The notes below the pieces were generated by a model. That model ran no database searches. It was not told the origin of the DNA and worked only from the letters and a program-made list of their open reading frames with translations. Shown here piece by piece: positions 6,715 through 7,527 of a stretch of 7,527 nt of DNA. Numbering within the stretch: the stretch's first letter is position 1; each line of letters begins with the position of its first letter. The translations under genes and the position numbers were made by a program. This stretch comes from SAR202 cluster bacterium (GTDB lineage: Bacteria; Chloroflexota; Dehalococcoidia; Lucifugimonadales; UBA1123): assembly GCA_030743915.1 (NCBI GenBank), contig JASLRP010000515.1:1-7527 (forward strand). The letters run 5' to 3'.

Positions 6715-7412
6715 GAATCACCGTCAAGATCGCCGCCATCAGCCAGGAGACGCCCACGATCAAATCCTTCAGGCTCGACCTGGGAGGACAGGACTTTGAG
6801 TATCGGTCAGGCCAGTGGGTAGATTTCTTCGTGAGAATTGACGGCGCGGAGGCTGTCGGCGGATACTCCATCACATCCAACCCCACCCACAAGGAATACA
6901 TCGATCTGGCGATAAAGCTGGACGGCTACGGCGTTGTGACTCAACATCTGCACAATAACGCCAGAGTGGGCGATGAGGTGGACATCCAGGTCGGCGGCGA
7001 CTTCTACTACACCCGCGAAATGGCGGACTCGATAGTCCTGTTGGGCGGTGGAATTGGCCTGACGCCCCTCATGAGCATCATCCGCTATGTGGACGAGAAT
7101 GCGCCAAATACGAGGCTTGCTCTTGTGTACAGCGTTCAGTCGCCGTCTGATTTGCTGTTCCGAGACGAGCTTGAGGCGATGGCCGAACGCAATCCCCGAA
7201 TCCGCAACATCTTCAGCATAACGAGACCGGGCAGCGAGGCATGGGAAGGTCGCACCGGTCGCATCGACGCGAAGATGCTAAATGACGAGAGGATTGATCT
7301 CGACGCGCTGTTCTTTATCTGCGGGCCGCCAGAAATGATTCAAAGCATGCTCGCGGTGCTCCGAGGTCTGGACGTGCCAGAATCCCGAATTCGTTATGAG
7401 CAATGGTGGTAG
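6711..7412 (+). CDS. FNR-like FAD/NAD(P)H oxidoreductase, stand-alone
   Basis: The 233-residue protein has the two-domain ferredoxin-NADP reductase layout: a flavin-binding barrel (about 1-100) and a nucleotide-binding domain (about 106-233). The barrel holds GQWVDFFV and GGYSITSNP (50-58), the place of the family's RxYS flavin motif, but the arginine is replaced by Gly50. GYGVVTQHLHN (72-82) is the second flavin-contact loop. The NAD(P) domain has GGGIGLTP (112-119), SPSDLLFRDEL (144-154) and CGPPEM (204-209). There is no iron-sulfur or other fused domain, so its electron partner is separate. The chain ends in YEQWW, an aromatic terminus where FNR proteins stack on the flavin; the vertebrate OXNAD1 group may be a relative, which I cannot verify. 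The GTG start overlaps the Nudix stop by 4 nt, marking co-translation. The electron acceptor is unknown. Confidence 0.9.
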   Translation: MRITVKIAAISQETPTIKSFRLDLGGQDFEYRSGQWVDFFVRIDGAEAVGGYSITSNPTHKEYIDLAIKLDGYGVVTQHLHNNARVGDEVDIQVGGDFYYTREMADSIVLLGGGIGLTPLMSIIRYVDENAPNTRLALVYSVQSPSDLLFRDELEAMAERNPRIRNIFSITRPGSEAWEGRTGRIDAKMLNDERIDLDALFFICGPPEMIQSMLAVLRGLDVPESRIRYEQWW

Positions 7413-7434
7413 GCCCCGGACTGATCTCGACCGC

Positions 7435-7527
7435 CTAGATCATTGAATAGCTCTGACCGCCGTCCACGACGATGCACGCTCCGGTGATAAGACCGCCTCT
7501 GTCTGATGACAGGAACGCGATCAGGTC
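7435..7527 (-). CDS. SDR family oxidoreductase, C-terminal fragment (5' part outside window)
   Basis: The minus strand encodes 30 residues and a TAG stop at 7437-7435. The fragment reads like the end of a classical short-chain dehydrogenase: the AFLSSD helix end, then ITGACIVVDGG, the standard C-terminal strand before the final residues QSYSMI. These residues help shape the cofactor and tetramer contacts. The catalytic Ser-Tyr-Lys part lies outside, so the substrate cannot be inferred. The gene is convergent with the FNR-like gene, leaving only 22 bp between the two stops, with no visible terminator hairpin. Confidence 0.85.
   Translation of the reverse strand, partial: DLIAFLSSDRGGLITGACIVVDGGQSYSMI

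Overview
The window is protein-coding bacterial DNA with moderately high GC (mid-fifties by eye). It carries five complete genes and two that run off the edges. I see no rRNA, tRNA, CRISPR array, insertion sequence or phage gene. The gene styles (a signal-less NMT1/SsuA-like binding protein, an NmrA-type reductase, a long two-half M16 peptidase, a STAND ATPase with a GNAT-like tail) and the frequent GTG/TTG starts fit an uncultured Chloroflexota, perhaps a Dehalococcoidia/SAR202-type organism. That placement is a guess from protein flavour, since no phylogenetic marker gene is present.

Layout. On the minus strand, 1-1383 is the N-terminal 461 codons of a STAND-type P-loop ATPase that leaves the window at position 1. 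Behind it on the same strand, 1469-2335 encodes an NmrA-like NAD(P)-binding reductase. A 277-bp divergent intergenic region (2336-2612) holds short repeats and an extended -10 promoter for the plus-strand M16 peptidase gene (2613-5264). After 79 bp comes a tight plus-strand cassette: an SsuA/NMT1-like solute-binding-fold protein without a signal peptide (5344-6267), a Nudix hydrolase (6271-6714, 3-bp gap) and a small FNR-like flavin/NAD(P)H oxidoreductase (6711-7412, 4-bp overlap). The right edge has the last 30 codons of a classical SDR dehydrogenase on the minus strand (7435-7527), convergent with the flavoprotein gene.

How the genes may work together. The last three plus-strand genes are spaced as one translationally coupled unit. 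A binding-protein fold that cannot be exported, next to a nucleoside-diphosphate-linked hydrolase and a flavin reductase, suggests an intracellular small-molecule or cofactor function rather than an ABC importer. This is the most interesting part of the window. The binding-protein and Nudix frames are the same, separated only by one TAG and one sense codon. The STAND ATPase and the NmrA-like reductase look like separately regulated genes; an extended -10 promoter with a palindrome over its -35 position lies between them.
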